A DNA stretch of 64,000 bases from DT-111 sp965263225 (lineage in GTDB: Bacteria > Bacteroidota > Bacteroidia > Chitinophagales > Saprospiraceae): NCBI GenBank assembly GCA_965263225.1, contig CBDHHG010000051.1:496001-560000 (forward strand). The letters run 5' to 3'. The notes under the pieces were generated by a model, which had not been told where the DNA came from, searched no databases, and worked only from the letters and a program-made list of their open reading frames with translations. Of the stretch, positions 36,463 to 46,586 are shown piece after piece. Every line of letters starts with the position of its first letter. Positions within the stretch are counted from its first letter, which is position 1. The position numbers were made by a program, and so were the translations under genes.

Positions 36463-38988
36463 ATGTGTGCAAAAGAAAAAAGCGTTTCGACTCGTCCGCA
36501 AGAAACTGCAGTGGCTAATGAACTAACGACTGGAGTGGAGAGATACCCTGATGTTTATTTCATTCACGCTCCTGATAAAATGTCCTCTTTTGAAGCCAAG
36601 AAGAGACAGTTCATCTTCCAAGCCGAAAATGGACTTAAACTTTGGATAAAGGTTTACTCTCCACGGATTATCAGAATAAGATACGCGATAAGTGGCTTTT
36701 TTGAGCCTGAATTTCCTTATGCATTAGATCCTACTTTCAAGCCTCAAAAAACCAACGTTACCCTCAAGGAAAAGAAGAAAACGGTGGAAATTAGCACCTC
36801 TGCTCTGAACTGTGTAGTTTCTACTAAGGATCTTCAAATAGATATCCAAGACCCTAAAACAGGCTCCTCGATCTGTGCAGATAGTGCCCCATTTGAAGCT
36901 AGATCCACTATCTTAAAAGGAGTAGAATGGTTGAAGGTGCATAAGACTTCCACTAAAACCGCTCGCTACTATGGACTGGGGGATAAGAGTTGTGCACTGG
37001 ATCTTCGAGGGCAGAAATTGCAGAACTGGAACTCAGACTCTTTTGGATATAGCAAGTCTTCCGATCCCTTGTATCGGAGCATTCCGTTCTACTATGGTCT
37101 GGATAAGGGGGTAGCTTATGGCATTTTCCTGCACAATAGCAACAGAAGTGTCTTTGATTTTGATAGTCGCCGAAAAGGAAGCTGTACGATAGAAACCAAG
37201 GGTGGTCAGATGGACTACTTTTTCATTTATGGGCCTCAGCTAGATCAGGTAGCTGGCCAATATATGGAAATGACGGGCAAACCTGAGCTCCCGCCCTTAT
37301 GGTCATTGGGTTTTCATCAATGCCGATGGAGTTATTTTCCGGAAGCAAGGGTGATGAATCTTGCTAAAACGTTTCGCGAGAAAGAGATTCCTTGCGATGC
37401 CATCTACCTGGACATAGATTACATGGATGGCTATAGATGTTTTACATGGAATAATGAGCATTTTCCAAAGCCCAAGAAGATGATCAAAAAACTGCGTAAA
37501 CAAGGTTTCCACACCGTGGTCATGATCGATCCGGGGATTAAGGTTGATGAAGACTACCACGTCTATCGCGAGGGAATAGAGAAAGATGCCTTTTGCCGCC
37601 GAACAGATGGTACTTTAATGACCGGTCCGGTTTGGCCACCGGACTGTGTATGGCCAGATTTCACAGATCCGGAAGTAAGGGAATGGTGGGGACCTTTATA
37701 CGATGAACTCTATGTGCAAGATGATGTAAGTGGTTTCTGGAATGACATGAACGAACCAGCAGTATTTAAAGTCAATAGCCTCACCTTCCCAGATGAAGTA
37801 CATCATCACTTTGAAGGTCAAGGAGCAAATCACGCCAAAGCACACAACGTCTATGGACAGCAGATGGCCAGGGCAACCTATGAAGGCCTGAAAGAGCTAA
37901 AACCTGAAAAACGCCCCTTCCTGGTTACTAGAGCTACTTTTTCCGGTGGCCAACGCTTTGCCGCCGTTTGGACAGGCGATAATCTAGCCGATTGGGAACA
38001 CCTCCGACTTGCCAATCTTCAATGCCAAAGGTTAAGCCTCTCGGGTTTCTCCTTTGTTGGTACAGACATTGGTGGATTTGCGGGGGTGCCTAGCGGAGAG
38101 CTATTGGTACGTTGGTTACAATTGGCTATATTCCATCCCTTCTATAGAATTCATTCGATGGGTAATAATGTCGATGGTGCCGCGGAGGCGGAGGCAGATT
38201 TAGTTGCAGAAGCCGAAAGACTCAATCGGTTAGATCAGGAACCATGGGCATTTGGAGAAGAAACTGAAGCCCTGGCTAAGGCTGCCATTGAACTACGCTA
38301 TAAACTCCTACCTTATATCTATACTGCATTTTATCAGCATGTTCATGATGGCTTGCCACTACTAAGATCTTTAGCATTTGTAGATCAACATGATCCCCTT
38401 ACACACAAACGGGAAAATGAGTTTATGTTTGGGGATCAGCTCTTGATATCGCCTGTAGTCAAAGAAAAAGCACGTTCTGTATCTACTTATCTACCTAAGG
38501 GCCAATGGTTCGATTACTATAGTGGTCGTTCTTATTTGGGTGGAAAACGGTATAGCATCTCTACTAAGCTCGACCGAATCCCCATTTTTGTGCGGGCGGG
38601 AGCAGTGATTCCACATTTCCCCGTAATGCAATACACAGGAGAGGTTCCTGTCAAAGAAATCACCTTGCATATCTATGCCGGCAGCGGCTTTGGACAATGT
38701 TATTTAGATGCAGGTGATGGGTATAGCTATTTGCAAAAAGAGTTCAAGCTATGCCAGTACACCACGGAACTATCAGAGGATGGTAGCTTAGAGCTTAAGC
38801 AAGAGCAAAATGGAAAGTATAAGGCGGACTGCAAAGTCTATCTGATCAAGCTGTATGGTTTTGAATCAGATCCAACAGCGGTAAGTATCGACGAGAAGAC
38901 TCATTCTTGTGAGTCCAAGCAGGGTATCATTACCATAAAGAAAGTACCTTTTGGCTTTAAGAAGCTAGTGATTCACCGCAGTGAGTGA
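36463..38988 (+). CDS. Glycoside hydrolase family 31 alpha-glucosidase
   Basis: This 841-residue enzyme hydrolyses alpha-glucosidic linkages from oligosaccharide ends. An N-terminal galactose-mutarotase-like beta domain is followed by the (beta/alpha)8 barrel, with LGFHQCRWSYFPEARV near 280 and substrate-contacting DIDYMDGYR near 310. The nucleophile is D428 in FWNDMNEPA and the acid/base D506 in WTGDNLADW. C-terminal beta domains include RAGAVIPHF. No signal peptide is visible, so it probably acts in the cytoplasm on imported maltose-like sugars or storage glucan. It diverges from the PfkB kinase and converges with the acyl-CoA synthetase gene. Confidence 0.95.
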   Translation: MCAKEKSVSTRPQETAVANELTTGVERYPDVYFIHAPDKMSSFEAKKRQFIFQAENGLKLWIKVYSPRIIRIRYAISGFFEPEFPYALDPTFKPQKTNVTLKEKKKTVEISTSALNCVVSTKDLQIDIQDPKTGSSICADSAPFEARSTILKGVEWLKVHKTSTKTARYYGLGDKSCALDLRGQKLQNWNSDSFGYSKSSDPLYRSIPFYYGLDKGVAYGIFLHNSNRSVFDFDSRRKGSCTIETKGGQMDYFFIYGPQLDQVAGQYMEMTGKPELPPLWSLGFHQCRWSYFPEARVMNLAKTFREKEIPCDAIYLDIDYMDGYRCFTWNNEHFPKPKKMIKKLRKQGFHTVVMIDPGIKVDEDYHVYREGIEKDAFCRRTDGTLMTGPVWPPDCVWPDFTDPEVREWWGPLYDELYVQDDVSGFWNDMNEPAVFKVNSLTFPDEVHHHFEGQGANHAKAHNVYGQQMARATYEGLKELKPEKRPFLVTRATFSGGQRFAAVWTGDNLADWEHLRLANLQCQRLSLSGFSFVGTDIGGFAGVPSGELLVRWLQLAIFHPFYRIHSMGNNVDGAAEAEADLVAEAERLNRLDQEPWAFGEETEALAKAAIELRYKLLPYIYTAFYQHVHDGLPLLRSLAFVDQHDPLTHKRENEFMFGDQLLISPVVKEKARSVSTYLPKGQWFDYYSGRSYLGGKRYSISTKLDRIPIFVRAGAVIPHFPVMQYTGEVPVKEITLHIYAGSGFGQCYLDAGDGYSYLQKEFKLCQYTTELSEDGSLELKQEQNGKYKADCKVYLIKLYGFESDPTAVSIDEKTHSCESKQGIITIKKVPFGFKKLVIHRSE

Positions 38989-39017
38989 TGTACAAAATAG
39001 CATAGTGCGCATAAATG

Positions 39018-40715
39018 CTAATACTTCTGGTGAAAGTATTCATGTGCAACCACCTGGCTATTGATCTTATTGGTGGCCTCTTGTGCCCGCAGCTCAATCC
39101 TACGGATCTTGCCACTGACGGTCTTGGGAAGAGATTCTGGGAATTCAATGATGCGTGGTACTTTGTATTTTGCCAGTCCCTTTTCGGAAAACCGGAATAT
39201 ATCTTTCGCCAATTCGGCGCTGGGATCCACTCCTACTTTCAGGATAATAAATGCCTTGACAGCATACCCCCGCATTTCGTGTGGACTAGCCACTACTGCC
39301 GCCTCCACCACGTCTGGATGCTCAATCAATACACTTTCGACTTCAAAAGGGCCTATTCGATAGGCTGAGGCTTTGATCACATCATCATCCCGCCCAATGA
39401 ACCAAACGAAACCCTCCTCATCTTTATAGGCTTTATCCCCGGTATAATATAAGCCATGTTTAAATGCCTTCCTTGTACGTTCGGCATCGGCGAGATATTC
39501 TACAAATATGCCATTGTAGCGTTGTTCATTCATTTTGATGCAAATTACACCTTCCTCTAAAGGAGGAAGTTCGTTCCCCTCCTCATCATAGATACCAATA
39601 TCATACATAAAGGTGCCTTTGCCCATTGATCCAGGTTTCAGCATTTGACCATGCAGATTACCTGCCAGGCAGGTTGTCTCCGTCTGTCCGTAACCATCTC
39701 GTATAAGAATCCCCGTTCCCTTCTTCCACTGATCAATCACATCAGGGTTAAGGGGTTCCCCTGCTGCACAACTCGTTCTTAATTGTAGATCATACTGACT
39801 CAGGTCCTCCTGTATAAGCATGCGTAGAACGGTTGGAGAACCACAGAAAGTGGAAATGCCATATTTGCTCATGGCTTGCAGCTGCTCCCTAGGAACAAAA
39901 GCATCTACTTGATTGGCAAAAATAGTAGCTCCCATATTCCAGGGTGCAAAGAAGCTACTCCAGGCAAATTTGGCCCAGCCAGGTGAAGAAATATTGTAAT
40001 GTACATCCCCATGCCTACAGCCGACCCAAGCCGAAGTAGTTAAGTGTCCAAAGGGATAAGTGAAGTGTGTATGGACCACCACTTTGGGTAGTCCTGTGGT
40101 ACCTGAGGTGAAAAAATATAGAAATGGGTCATCGGCTCTCGTTTGGGCAGCCTCGGCAACGGTAGATTCGTTTGCAGCATCAGATAAAGAAACCCAACCT
40201 GGCCTCTTGCCTTCCGTTAGGATCTTCAATTTCATTTTTCGACCAAACTTAGCCTCAGCTTCGTCTAGCTTAGGTGCTCTCTTCTCATCGGATATCACGA
40301 TCTCTGGGAATAGTGATTCGAATCGGTACAACAAATCCCGGGCACTTAGATTGGTAGCCGTGGGCATTAAAATGAATCCCCCCTTGATTGTCGTTACAAA
40401 ACTAAGCCAGTTGGCTGGAACCAATGGCAAAAGCGAATAGATATGATCGCCAGCTAATGCTCCATGCTTGCGCATTAGGTTGAGCAATTGATTGGAGGAG
40501 TCATAAATGTCTTTAAAACTATAAATTATTTCCTGGTCACCATATCGCCAGATCAAGGCCCGATCCGTTGGGAAAGCCTCTACATTGAGCGGATAAAATA
40601 TGTCTTCCACCCAATTGAAATAAGCTGGCTTCTCAAATTCGTATTGCGAAAGTTTGTTGTAATCATGCACCGCAAGATCCTCCCGGACTTTACTGAAGTA
40701 AGATCTGATATCCAT
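39018..40715 (-). CDS. AMP-dependent acyl-CoA synthetase (acetyl/medium-chain type)
   Basis: Starting at ATG 40715 (565 residues; a TTG at 40748 adds 11), this enzyme activates a carboxylic acid via an acyl-adenylate to its CoA thioester. Motifs: P-loop YFFTSGTTGLPKVVVHTH near 215, the A5 motif DGYGQTETT near 345, YTGDKAYKDEEGFVWFIGRDDDVIKASAYRIGP (A7-A8) near 440, and the catalytic Lys in TVSGKIRRIEL near 540. The layout is closest to acyl-CoA synthetases of the ACSM/acetyl type; chain length cannot be told. It diverges from an AraC regulator, a likely controller. Confidence 0.92.
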   Translation of the reverse strand: MDIRSYFSKVREDLAVHDYNKLSQYEFEKPAYFNWVEDIFYPLNVEAFPTDRALIWRYGDQEIIYSFKDIYDSSNQLLNLMRKHGALAGDHIYSLLPLVPANWLSFVTTIKGGFILMPTATNLSARDLLYRFESLFPEIVISDEKRAPKLDEAEAKFGRKMKLKILTEGKRPGWVSLSDAANESTVAEAAQTRADDPFLYFFTSGTTGLPKVVVHTHFTYPFGHLTTSAWVGCRHGDVHYNISSPGWAKFAWSSFFAPWNMGATIFANQVDAFVPREQLQAMSKYGISTFCGSPTVLRMLIQEDLSQYDLQLRTSCAAGEPLNPDVIDQWKKGTGILIRDGYGQTETTCLAGNLHGQMLKPGSMGKGTFMYDIGIYDEEGNELPPLEEGVICIKMNEQRYNGIFVEYLADAERTRKAFKHGLYYTGDKAYKDEEGFVWFIGRDDDVIKASAYRIGPFEVESVLIEHPDVVEAAVVASPHEMRGYAVKAFIILKVGVDPSAELAKDIFRFSEKGLAKYKVPRIIEFPESLPKTVSGKIRRIELRAQEATNKINSQVVAHEYFHQKY

Positions 40716-40888
40716 ATTTATTGTCTTGTATACTTTGACACTTTCCAACTGCTCATTTATGGGACCTCTATAAAGAACAGAAAATAAATTCTATTTTAAC
40801 AGAAGAATATTCAAGCATGGTTAAACATGGCGAAAGATCAGTTGGCTTAGCATGAGTATTATCCAATTAAATTGTAAAATACTCCATT

Positions 40889-41800
40889 ATGTGGAATCAA
40901 ATACATCAACAGCTTAGTTTACAAAAAGATGTATTAGTAGAGCGCAAGGCTTATTTTTCTTCTAAAAATATAGAACTACATTTTTATGAGACCATTGCAT
41001 CCGCTCAGCAGATTCCCATACAGTTTAGCTCACCTGTGGTAGCACTCATGTTGCAGGGAGAAAAGATTCTAGAAATGGAAGGTTTAGGGCGCTTTCGCTA
41101 TCTTCCGGGAGAGAGTCTCATTGTACCAGCGGAAACTAAAATCAGCATTGATTTCCCATCTGCTTCGGCAGAAAATCCAGTGCAATGCCTGGCCTTCGTA
41201 CCCGAAGCAACCTTAATCGAAGAAGCCCTGTACGATTTTTACGAACAAACCAGTGACTTGGGCAGCGAGGTGACCGATCAAGTAGATTTCTCTACCGATT
41301 TACTCTTACGGGATCAACGCATACTCCAGACCGTAAAATACTTGTTGTTTCTTTTCCAGGAAAACAATGAGCATCGTGACCTCTTTATTAATATGACCAC
41401 CAAAGAGTTAGTCATAAGAATACTACAATCAAAGGCGAGGCGGCGGTTTCTATCTCATTTCCAGGCAGAGGGTAATGCCATGAATCATATTGCTCGTTAT
41501 ATTCGGCAAAACATCTATTCCTCTTTTTCCATCATGGAATTGTCGAAGCAAGCCAATATGAGTAAATCCAAATTCTTCAATCTATTTAAGAACTCCTTTG
41601 GTATGACTCCGAATGAGTTTATCATCCGAGAAAAAATAGAAGAAGCCAAAAAGATCATTCTTCGTTACCCCAAGAAATCCATTACTGCCATTGCCTACGA
41701 TCTAGGCTATTCCGATACCAGCTATTTCTGCAAGCAATTTAAACACCTAATCGGATCAAGCCCCAATACTTTTCGGAAGAATAACCAGACAGAACAATAA
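40889..41800 (+). CDS. AraC-family transcriptional regulator
   Basis: This 303-residue protein has an N-terminal AraC_N-type sensory domain (about 20-180; VVALMLQGEKILEMEG, YLPGESLIVPAET) and two C-terminal helix-turn-helix units at about 205-300: FSIMELSKQANMSKSKFFNLFKNSFGMTP and KSITAIAYDLGYSDTSYFCKQFKHLIGSSP. The spacing fits AraC/XylS regulators. It diverges from the acyl-CoA synthetase gene with about 170 bp between start codons and probably regulates it in response to a small organic molecule, which is inference. Confidence 0.93.
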   Translation: MWNQIHQQLSLQKDVLVERKAYFSSKNIELHFYETIASAQQIPIQFSSPVVALMLQGEKILEMEGLGRFRYLPGESLIVPAETKISIDFPSASAENPVQCLAFVPEATLIEEALYDFYEQTSDLGSEVTDQVDFSTDLLLRDQRILQTVKYLLFLFQENNEHRDLFINMTTKELVIRILQSKARRRFLSHFQAEGNAMNHIARYIRQNIYSSFSIMELSKQANMSKSKFFNLFKNSFGMTPNEFIIREKIEEAKKIILRYPKKSITAIAYDLGYSDTSYFCKQFKHLIGSSPNTFRKNNQTEQ

Positions 41801-41906
41801 TGAAGTTACCTTCTAAGAAAGCAGTCCTCCATCTGTGAGTACCTGCCTTGAATTATGCTAAATGGTAGCAAAGGCCGCTTTTCAAATCTTATTTCAAGCT
41901 CAGGAA

Positions 41907-43799
41907 TTACTTACGCTTTTTCTTCTTCTGTGCTTCACGTTGAGCTTGTACTCGTTGTTGCTCCTTCATAGCAGCTTCCAAGCGCTCCTGAAAGCCAGAT
42001 TTCTTCTTCGGTTTCTTCTTGTTCTCTTCTAATTCAGCTCGAACTTTATCTTGATCGATGATGTAATTTTTAGTGATCACCGTCTGTCCAATATTGAAGA
42101 GATTACTAAAGAACAAATAACAAGTCAATCCTGAAGCATACGTATTGAAAAAACCTAAGAACATGATCGGCATTAAATACTGCATATACTTCATAGCAGG
42201 ATTTGCCGACATATCCATGTGCTTGGTATTGTAGTACGTATAGATTAAGGTTGTACCCGCCCAAAGAATAGTGAATAAACTAATGTGTCCCCCAACGAAA
42301 GGAATCTCAAAAGGCAGATAAGTCATGACATCATAAGAAGACAAATCCGTTGCCCAAAGGAAACTAGCTTGCCTAAACTCGATTGATGCGGGAAAGAAGC
42401 GATACAGGGCAATCCAGATCGGCATCTGTAGTAACATTGGCATACACCCCCCCAATGGATTGACCCCAAACTCTCGGTACATCTTCATTGTTTCTACCTG
42501 CTGCTGTTGAGGATCTTTCACCTTTTCTTTCAACTTTTCAATCTGCGGTTTCAAGGCTCCCATCTTTGACTGAGAGTACAGCATCCTGTACGTCAATGGA
42601 TACAGGCAAAGCTTCACCATAAAGGTCAAAACCAAGATGACAATTCCTTTGCTACCAATAAAAGAAGAAAGGAAGTTAAATAGCGGGCGAACAATCCAGC
42701 GATTCACGGTACCGAAAATACTCCAACCGAATGGAACGATATCCTCCAGATCATTTCCTACTTGTCGAAGACGATCAAATTCATTCGGCCCCACATAAAA
42801 TTCCATCGCAAACTTCTCACTGCTAGAACGATTATAAGGAACCTTGAGGCTCGACACCAACTTCTTAAGGTCAGAATTATCCGTATCGAGGACTTGCGTC
42901 TCCAAAACACCACTGGCAAAGCTTTCCTTGGCCATCAGGGTACTATTAAAAAACTGATTGGAGTGACTAATCCACTTGATTCGTTGGTCTTCTAGTTCTT
43001 CTACATCATCTGAAGTACAGGAACAATAATCTACGCCTTCCTCCGCCGGTTTAAAGTAGATGGTTGAGTAACGTCTTTCGAAATTGTGGTTGATCTCTAT
43101 TCTATCCAGATAATCGTGCCAAACAAGTTCGATCTCTTCCGCATTGTTTGCCAAGACATTTTGCAGCCCTTCCAATTTAATATCGTATCCTATGCGATAA
43201 CTATTATCTTGTAGGCTATACTTTTGCTCGAAGTAGCGACCTCCACCAGCGTTGGCCCTGAACACTACTTCATTACCACTCTGCTGAACATCGAAGTATA
43301 AATCTCCGGTTCTAACTCCTCCACTTGGTAAATTGGCAACCGGCAACAGGTATTCGAACTTGTTTTTTTCGTCGCTTAAGAGTTTCAATTCTTCCTTAAT
43401 CTCCTCCTTTTCTTCAGTCAGCACGTTCTTCTCGAAATTCTTTAGGATTGCCTCCTTGATGCGCCCCCCTTTGTTCGTCAACACCAGGGTCATCAATTCA
43501 TTCTCAAGCGTAATCAACTTCTCCTCTCCAGATCCAGCGGATGAAAACGGTCCAAAAAGTCCAGACAGTTTTTCTTCCTTTAAAGAATCCGGCAATGTCG
43601 CAATTTCCTCTTCCACACTTACGGTAGTGGTCTCCTCAGGCTCAGCAATTTGTGCGTCTGCTTGTTGCTGCGCTAGTTCAATCGAATCTTGGATCTGCTG
43701 CTGCCGCTCCAGTTCCTCTTGCGATGGCATATTGAATTGTTGCCAAACGATCAGCAGCACAAAAATCAGTGCAAATCCAATCAGTGTATTCTTATCCAT
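41907..43799 (-). CDS. yidC: Membrane protein insertase YidC
   Basis: This 630-residue insertase places proteins into the inner membrane with or without Sec. TM1 is at about 6-20, a large periplasmic beta domain at about 60-345, and the conserved five-helix core at about 360-590: KGIVILVLTFMVKLCLYPLTYR, VNPLGGCMPMLLQMPIWIALYRFF, SIEFRQASFLWATDLSSYD, and MPIMFLGFFNTYASGLTCYLFFSNLF. The C-terminal 50 residues are Lys/Gln/Arg-rich, as in ribosome-binding tails. A periplasmic CSCTSDD segment is a lineage peculiarity. The promoter is at 43856-43887. Confidence 0.96.
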   Translation of the reverse strand: MDKNTLIGFALIFVLLIVWQQFNMPSQEELERQQQIQDSIELAQQQADAQIAEPEETTTVSVEEEIATLPDSLKEEKLSGLFGPFSSAGSGEEKLITLENELMTLVLTNKGGRIKEAILKNFEKNVLTEEKEEIKEELKLLSDEKNKFEYLLPVANLPSGGVRTGDLYFDVQQSGNEVVFRANAGGGRYFEQKYSLQDNSYRIGYDIKLEGLQNVLANNAEEIELVWHDYLDRIEINHNFERRYSTIYFKPAEEGVDYCSCTSDDVEELEDQRIKWISHSNQFFNSTLMAKESFASGVLETQVLDTDNSDLKKLVSSLKVPYNRSSSEKFAMEFYVGPNEFDRLRQVGNDLEDIVPFGWSIFGTVNRWIVRPLFNFLSSFIGSKGIVILVLTFMVKLCLYPLTYRMLYSQSKMGALKPQIEKLKEKVKDPQQQQVETMKMYREFGVNPLGGCMPMLLQMPIWIALYRFFPASIEFRQASFLWATDLSSYDVMTYLPFEIPFVGGHISLFTILWAGTTLIYTYYNTKHMDMSANPAMKYMQYLMPIMFLGFFNTYASGLTCYLFFSNLFNIGQTVITKNYIIDQDKVRAELEENKKKPKKKSGFQERLEAAMKEQQRVQAQREAQKKKKRK

Positions 43800-43855
43800 T
43801 CATTGATTTTTTATACAAAGAGCATAGGCTTTTCCAACGCTCTTCAAAAGCAGGG

Positions 43856-43887
43856 CAAAGGTACAATTTTGTTCCAGCTAAAAACAA
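43856..43887 (-). promoter_or_regulatory. Promoter of yidC
   Basis: On the minus strand TTG (43887-43885), 21-bp spacer and TACCTTTG (43863-43856) match the consensus, 57 bp before the yidC ATG. Confidence 0.75.
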
Positions 43888-44044
43888 GAATGATAGATGA
43901 TTCTTAGCCGACCTTAGACTAAGTTGTCAATCTTTCTGCTAAAACCAGGGCTTAGCATCCAGTAATTAAACAAAGATTTAAAGGGTAAAAAGCCAAAGAA
44001 TACCAATTGCCTTTTATCTTCCCCAATAAAACTTATGCTTTGAT

Positions 44045-45082
44045 ATGAGAATTGAAACAGATATAAAGCTAGGCTTTAAAGATGTGATGATTAGGCCTAA
44101 ACGCAGCACGCTAAAATCCAGGGCCCAAGTTTCCTTAGATCGAACTTTTGAATTCCTACATGGTGCTGCCGCTTGGACTGGGGTTCCCATTATGGCAGCC
44201 AATATGGATACGGTTGGAACTTTTGGAATAGCGGAAACCCTGGCTAGGCATGGATTGTTTACCGCTATTCATAAACACTACCAAGCGCAAGACTGGGCAG
44301 ACTTTCTAGCCAAGGCTCCAGCGGGAATAGCCGAGTACATCGCCATCAGCACCGGAACAGGCCAAGGCGATTCTGAACGTTTAGCTCAATTAATGACTGC
44401 TTTTCCTCAACTTCGCTTCATTTGCATAGATGTGGCCAATGGCTATTCCGAGCATTTCGTTGAATTTGTCAAACGAACTAGAGAACAGTTTCCCACGAAG
44501 GTGATAATGGCAGGAAATGTAGTAACTGGAGAAATGGTGGAAGAGCTCCTGCTCGCCGGAGCAGATGTCATTAAAGTAGGTATTGGACCAGGGTCTGTTT
44601 GTACCACTAGAGTCAAGACGGGTGTGGGTTACCCTCAGCTTTCCGCCATCATAGAATGCGCAGATGCTGCTCATGGTCTGGGTGGACAAATCATTGCGGA
44701 TGGGGGGTGCAAGATCCCTGGTGATATTGCCAAGGCCTTTGGTGGTGGAGCAGATTTTGTGATGCTCGGCGGGATGTTCGCTGGTCATGATGAAAGTGGT
44801 GGTGAATTAATCGAAAGAGATGGAAAACAATATAAGTTGTTCTATGGTATGAGTTCGAAAACAGCCATGACCAAGTATGCGGGAGGTGTGGCAGATTATC
44901 GAGCTTCTGAGGGTAAGACGGTAGAAATTCCTTATAAGGGAGCGGTAGAAGAAACTGTAAAGGATATGCTCGGTAGCCTACGATCTACCTGTACCTATGT
45001 AGGAGCAAGCCGTCTCAAGGAATTAACCAAACGTACCACTTTTATCCGAGTACAGGAGCAACACAATGAGGTGTTTTCCTGA
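44045..45082 (+). CDS. guaC: GMP reductase
   Basis: This 345-residue enzyme reduces GMP to IMP with NADPH, returning guanine nucleotides to the adenine pool. The barrel begins DIKLGFKDVMIRPKRSTLKSR, typical of GuaC rather than IMP dehydrogenase. The catalytic Cys is C186 in GIGPGSVCTTRVKTGVG, the same number as in E. coli GuaC. IIADGGCKIPGDIAKAFG and FYGMSSKTAM are conserved; no CBS domains are present. It converges with the aminotransferase gene; a weak hairpin sits between. Confidence 0.95.
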   Translation: MRIETDIKLGFKDVMIRPKRSTLKSRAQVSLDRTFEFLHGAAAWTGVPIMAANMDTVGTFGIAETLARHGLFTAIHKHYQAQDWADFLAKAPAGIAEYIAISTGTGQGDSERLAQLMTAFPQLRFICIDVANGYSEHFVEFVKRTREQFPTKVIMAGNVVTGEMVEELLLAGADVIKVGIGPGSVCTTRVKTGVGYPQLSAIIECADAAHGLGGQIIADGGCKIPGDIAKAFGGGADFVMLGGMFAGHDESGGELIERDGKQYKLFYGMSSKTAMTKYAGGVADYRASEGKTVEIPYKGAVEETVKDMLGSLRSTCTYVGASRLKELTKRTTFIRVQEQHNEVFS

Positions 45083-45101
45083 AAGCTTAGGTAGAGATGA
45101 C

Positions 45102-45133
45102 TCAGCCAGAGCAACTTAGGTGGATCTGGCTGA
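45102..45133. terminator. Possible weak hairpin terminator between guaC and the aminotransferase gene
   Basis: 9-bp perfect stem TCAGCCAGA/TCTGGCTGA (45102-45110 with 45125-45133, 14-nt loop) between convergent genes. No proper T tract follows on either strand, so assignment is tentative. Confidence 0.35.
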
Positions 45134-45166
45134 AGTATCTTTATTAGGTTCGTAGCAAGATTAGGT

Positions 45167-46399
45167 TCAGACTACCGCTGTGCCTTCTGCCCATTGTCCT
45201 ACTTTGATTCGTCCAGGATAAACTTTAAGTGCTTCCTCCAGACAGTCCATCGCGGCATGTAAATCTTTAGTATTCAGCACATAAGCAATTCTCACTTGGT
45301 TTACGCCTAAACCCGGCGTCGCGTAGAAGCCCTCACCAGGTGATAACATCACCGTTGATCCCTTGTGCTCAAACTTTTCCAGTAGCCATTGGCAAAAATG
45401 ATCGGCGTTTTCGACTGGAAACTCTGCAAAACAATAAAAGGCACCTCCTGGCAAATAACTAATGACACCATCCATTTTTTGCAGCCTATCGAAAACGACC
45501 TGTCTTCTTCGATCATATTCCGCTTTGACTTCATTCATATAGCTATCATCCATTTCCAAGGCTCCTTCAGCTAGAATCTGTCCCAATCCTGGAGGGCTCA
45601 ATCTCAATTTAGCATACTTCACCACGGTATCAATTAATCCCTCATTGCGAGTCACCATTGCCCCTACTCTAGCTCCGCATGCGCTATAACGCTTAGATAC
45701 AGAGTCTATCACCACGACATTATTTTCAATTTCCTCCAGACGCAAAACGGAAAAGAAATCCTGTCCATCATAACAGAATTCTCGGTACACTTCATCCACA
45801 AACAAATACAAGTCATACTTCTTGACGACTTGGGCCAATTCTTTTAAGGCCTTTTCCGGATAGAAACAGCCGGTGGGATTGTTTGGATTGGTAATAAAAA
45901 TAGCCTTCGTCTTAGGGGTAATGACAGCTTCAAAAGCCTTGGCATCCGGTAAAGCAAAGCCATCCTCCAAGTCACAGGTCACTGGCACCACATTGACGTC
46001 AGCAATATGAGCGAAACCGTTATAATTGGCATAGAAAGGTTCTGGAACTACCATTTCATCTCCATGGTCCATGCAGGCTAGGAATAAAAACTGAATAGCT
46101 TCTGAAGCACCAGTCGTAACCACTACTTGCTCCGCGGTAATGTCTGTTTCGAATTTGGCGTAGTAATTCACCAATTTCGCTCGGTAACTGGCATTTCCCG
46201 CAGCTGCGCTATAGGCAAGGATTTTCAGGTCAGTTTCTTTTACTTTCGCCATGGCCGCCGCAGGTGTTTCAATATCAGGTTGTCCAATATTGAGGTGGTA
46301 CACGTGCTTCCCTTCTGCCTTTACTTGATCGGCAATAGGCACCAGCTTTCGGAACGGAGATAGAGGTACCTCCACTCCCCTTTTTGAAATCGATGGCAT
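45167..46399 (-). CDS. Pyridoxal-phosphate-dependent aminotransferase, class I
   Basis: This 410-residue fold-type I enzyme transfers amino groups between an amino acid and a keto acid, probably aspartate- or alanine-type. Motifs: LNIGQPDIETP near 37, YSAAAGNASYR near 63, the PLP phosphate region TTGASEAI near 95, NPNNPTGCFY near 171, DEVYREF near 202 and the PLP-binding K236 in DSVSKRYSACGAR. The C-terminal arginine that binds the substrate carboxylate is probably in NQVRIAYVL. Length is normal. Exact substrate is not determinable. Confidence 0.93.
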   Translation of the reverse strand: MPSISKRGVEVPLSPFRKLVPIADQVKAEGKHVYHLNIGQPDIETPAAAMAKVKETDLKILAYSAAAGNASYRAKLVNYYAKFETDITAEQVVVTTGASEAIQFLFLACMDHGDEMVVPEPFYANYNGFAHIADVNVVPVTCDLEDGFALPDAKAFEAVITPKTKAIFITNPNNPTGCFYPEKALKELAQVVKKYDLYLFVDEVYREFCYDGQDFFSVLRLEEIENNVVVIDSVSKRYSACGARVGAMVTRNEGLIDTVVKYAKLRLSPPGLGQILAEGALEMDDSYMNEVKAEYDRRRQVVFDRLQKMDGVISYLPGGAFYCFAEFPVENADHFCQWLLEKFEHKGSTVMLSPGEGFYATPGLGVNQVRIAYVLNTKDLHAAMDCLEEALKVYPGRIKVGQWAEGTAVV

Positions 46400-46586
46400 G
46401 ATAAATCAATAGTTTATTAAGTAAAAAAGTGCGCCAAAAATAATCCTATTTACGGGGGAATGAAAGCTTAGTTGTCAATCAACCAGCCTTTTTTTGGTTA
46501 AATTCTGAGGGCTCAGATTAAGAATTGAAGCTTTATAGACTATAAATCAATCTTTTATCAATCTTTTTTTTCTGCTTTCTTACTAC

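Noticed and set aside
43333..43806. 157-codon Ser-rich open frame on the plus strand
   Set aside because: Antisense of the Glu/Lys-rich N-terminal part of yidC.
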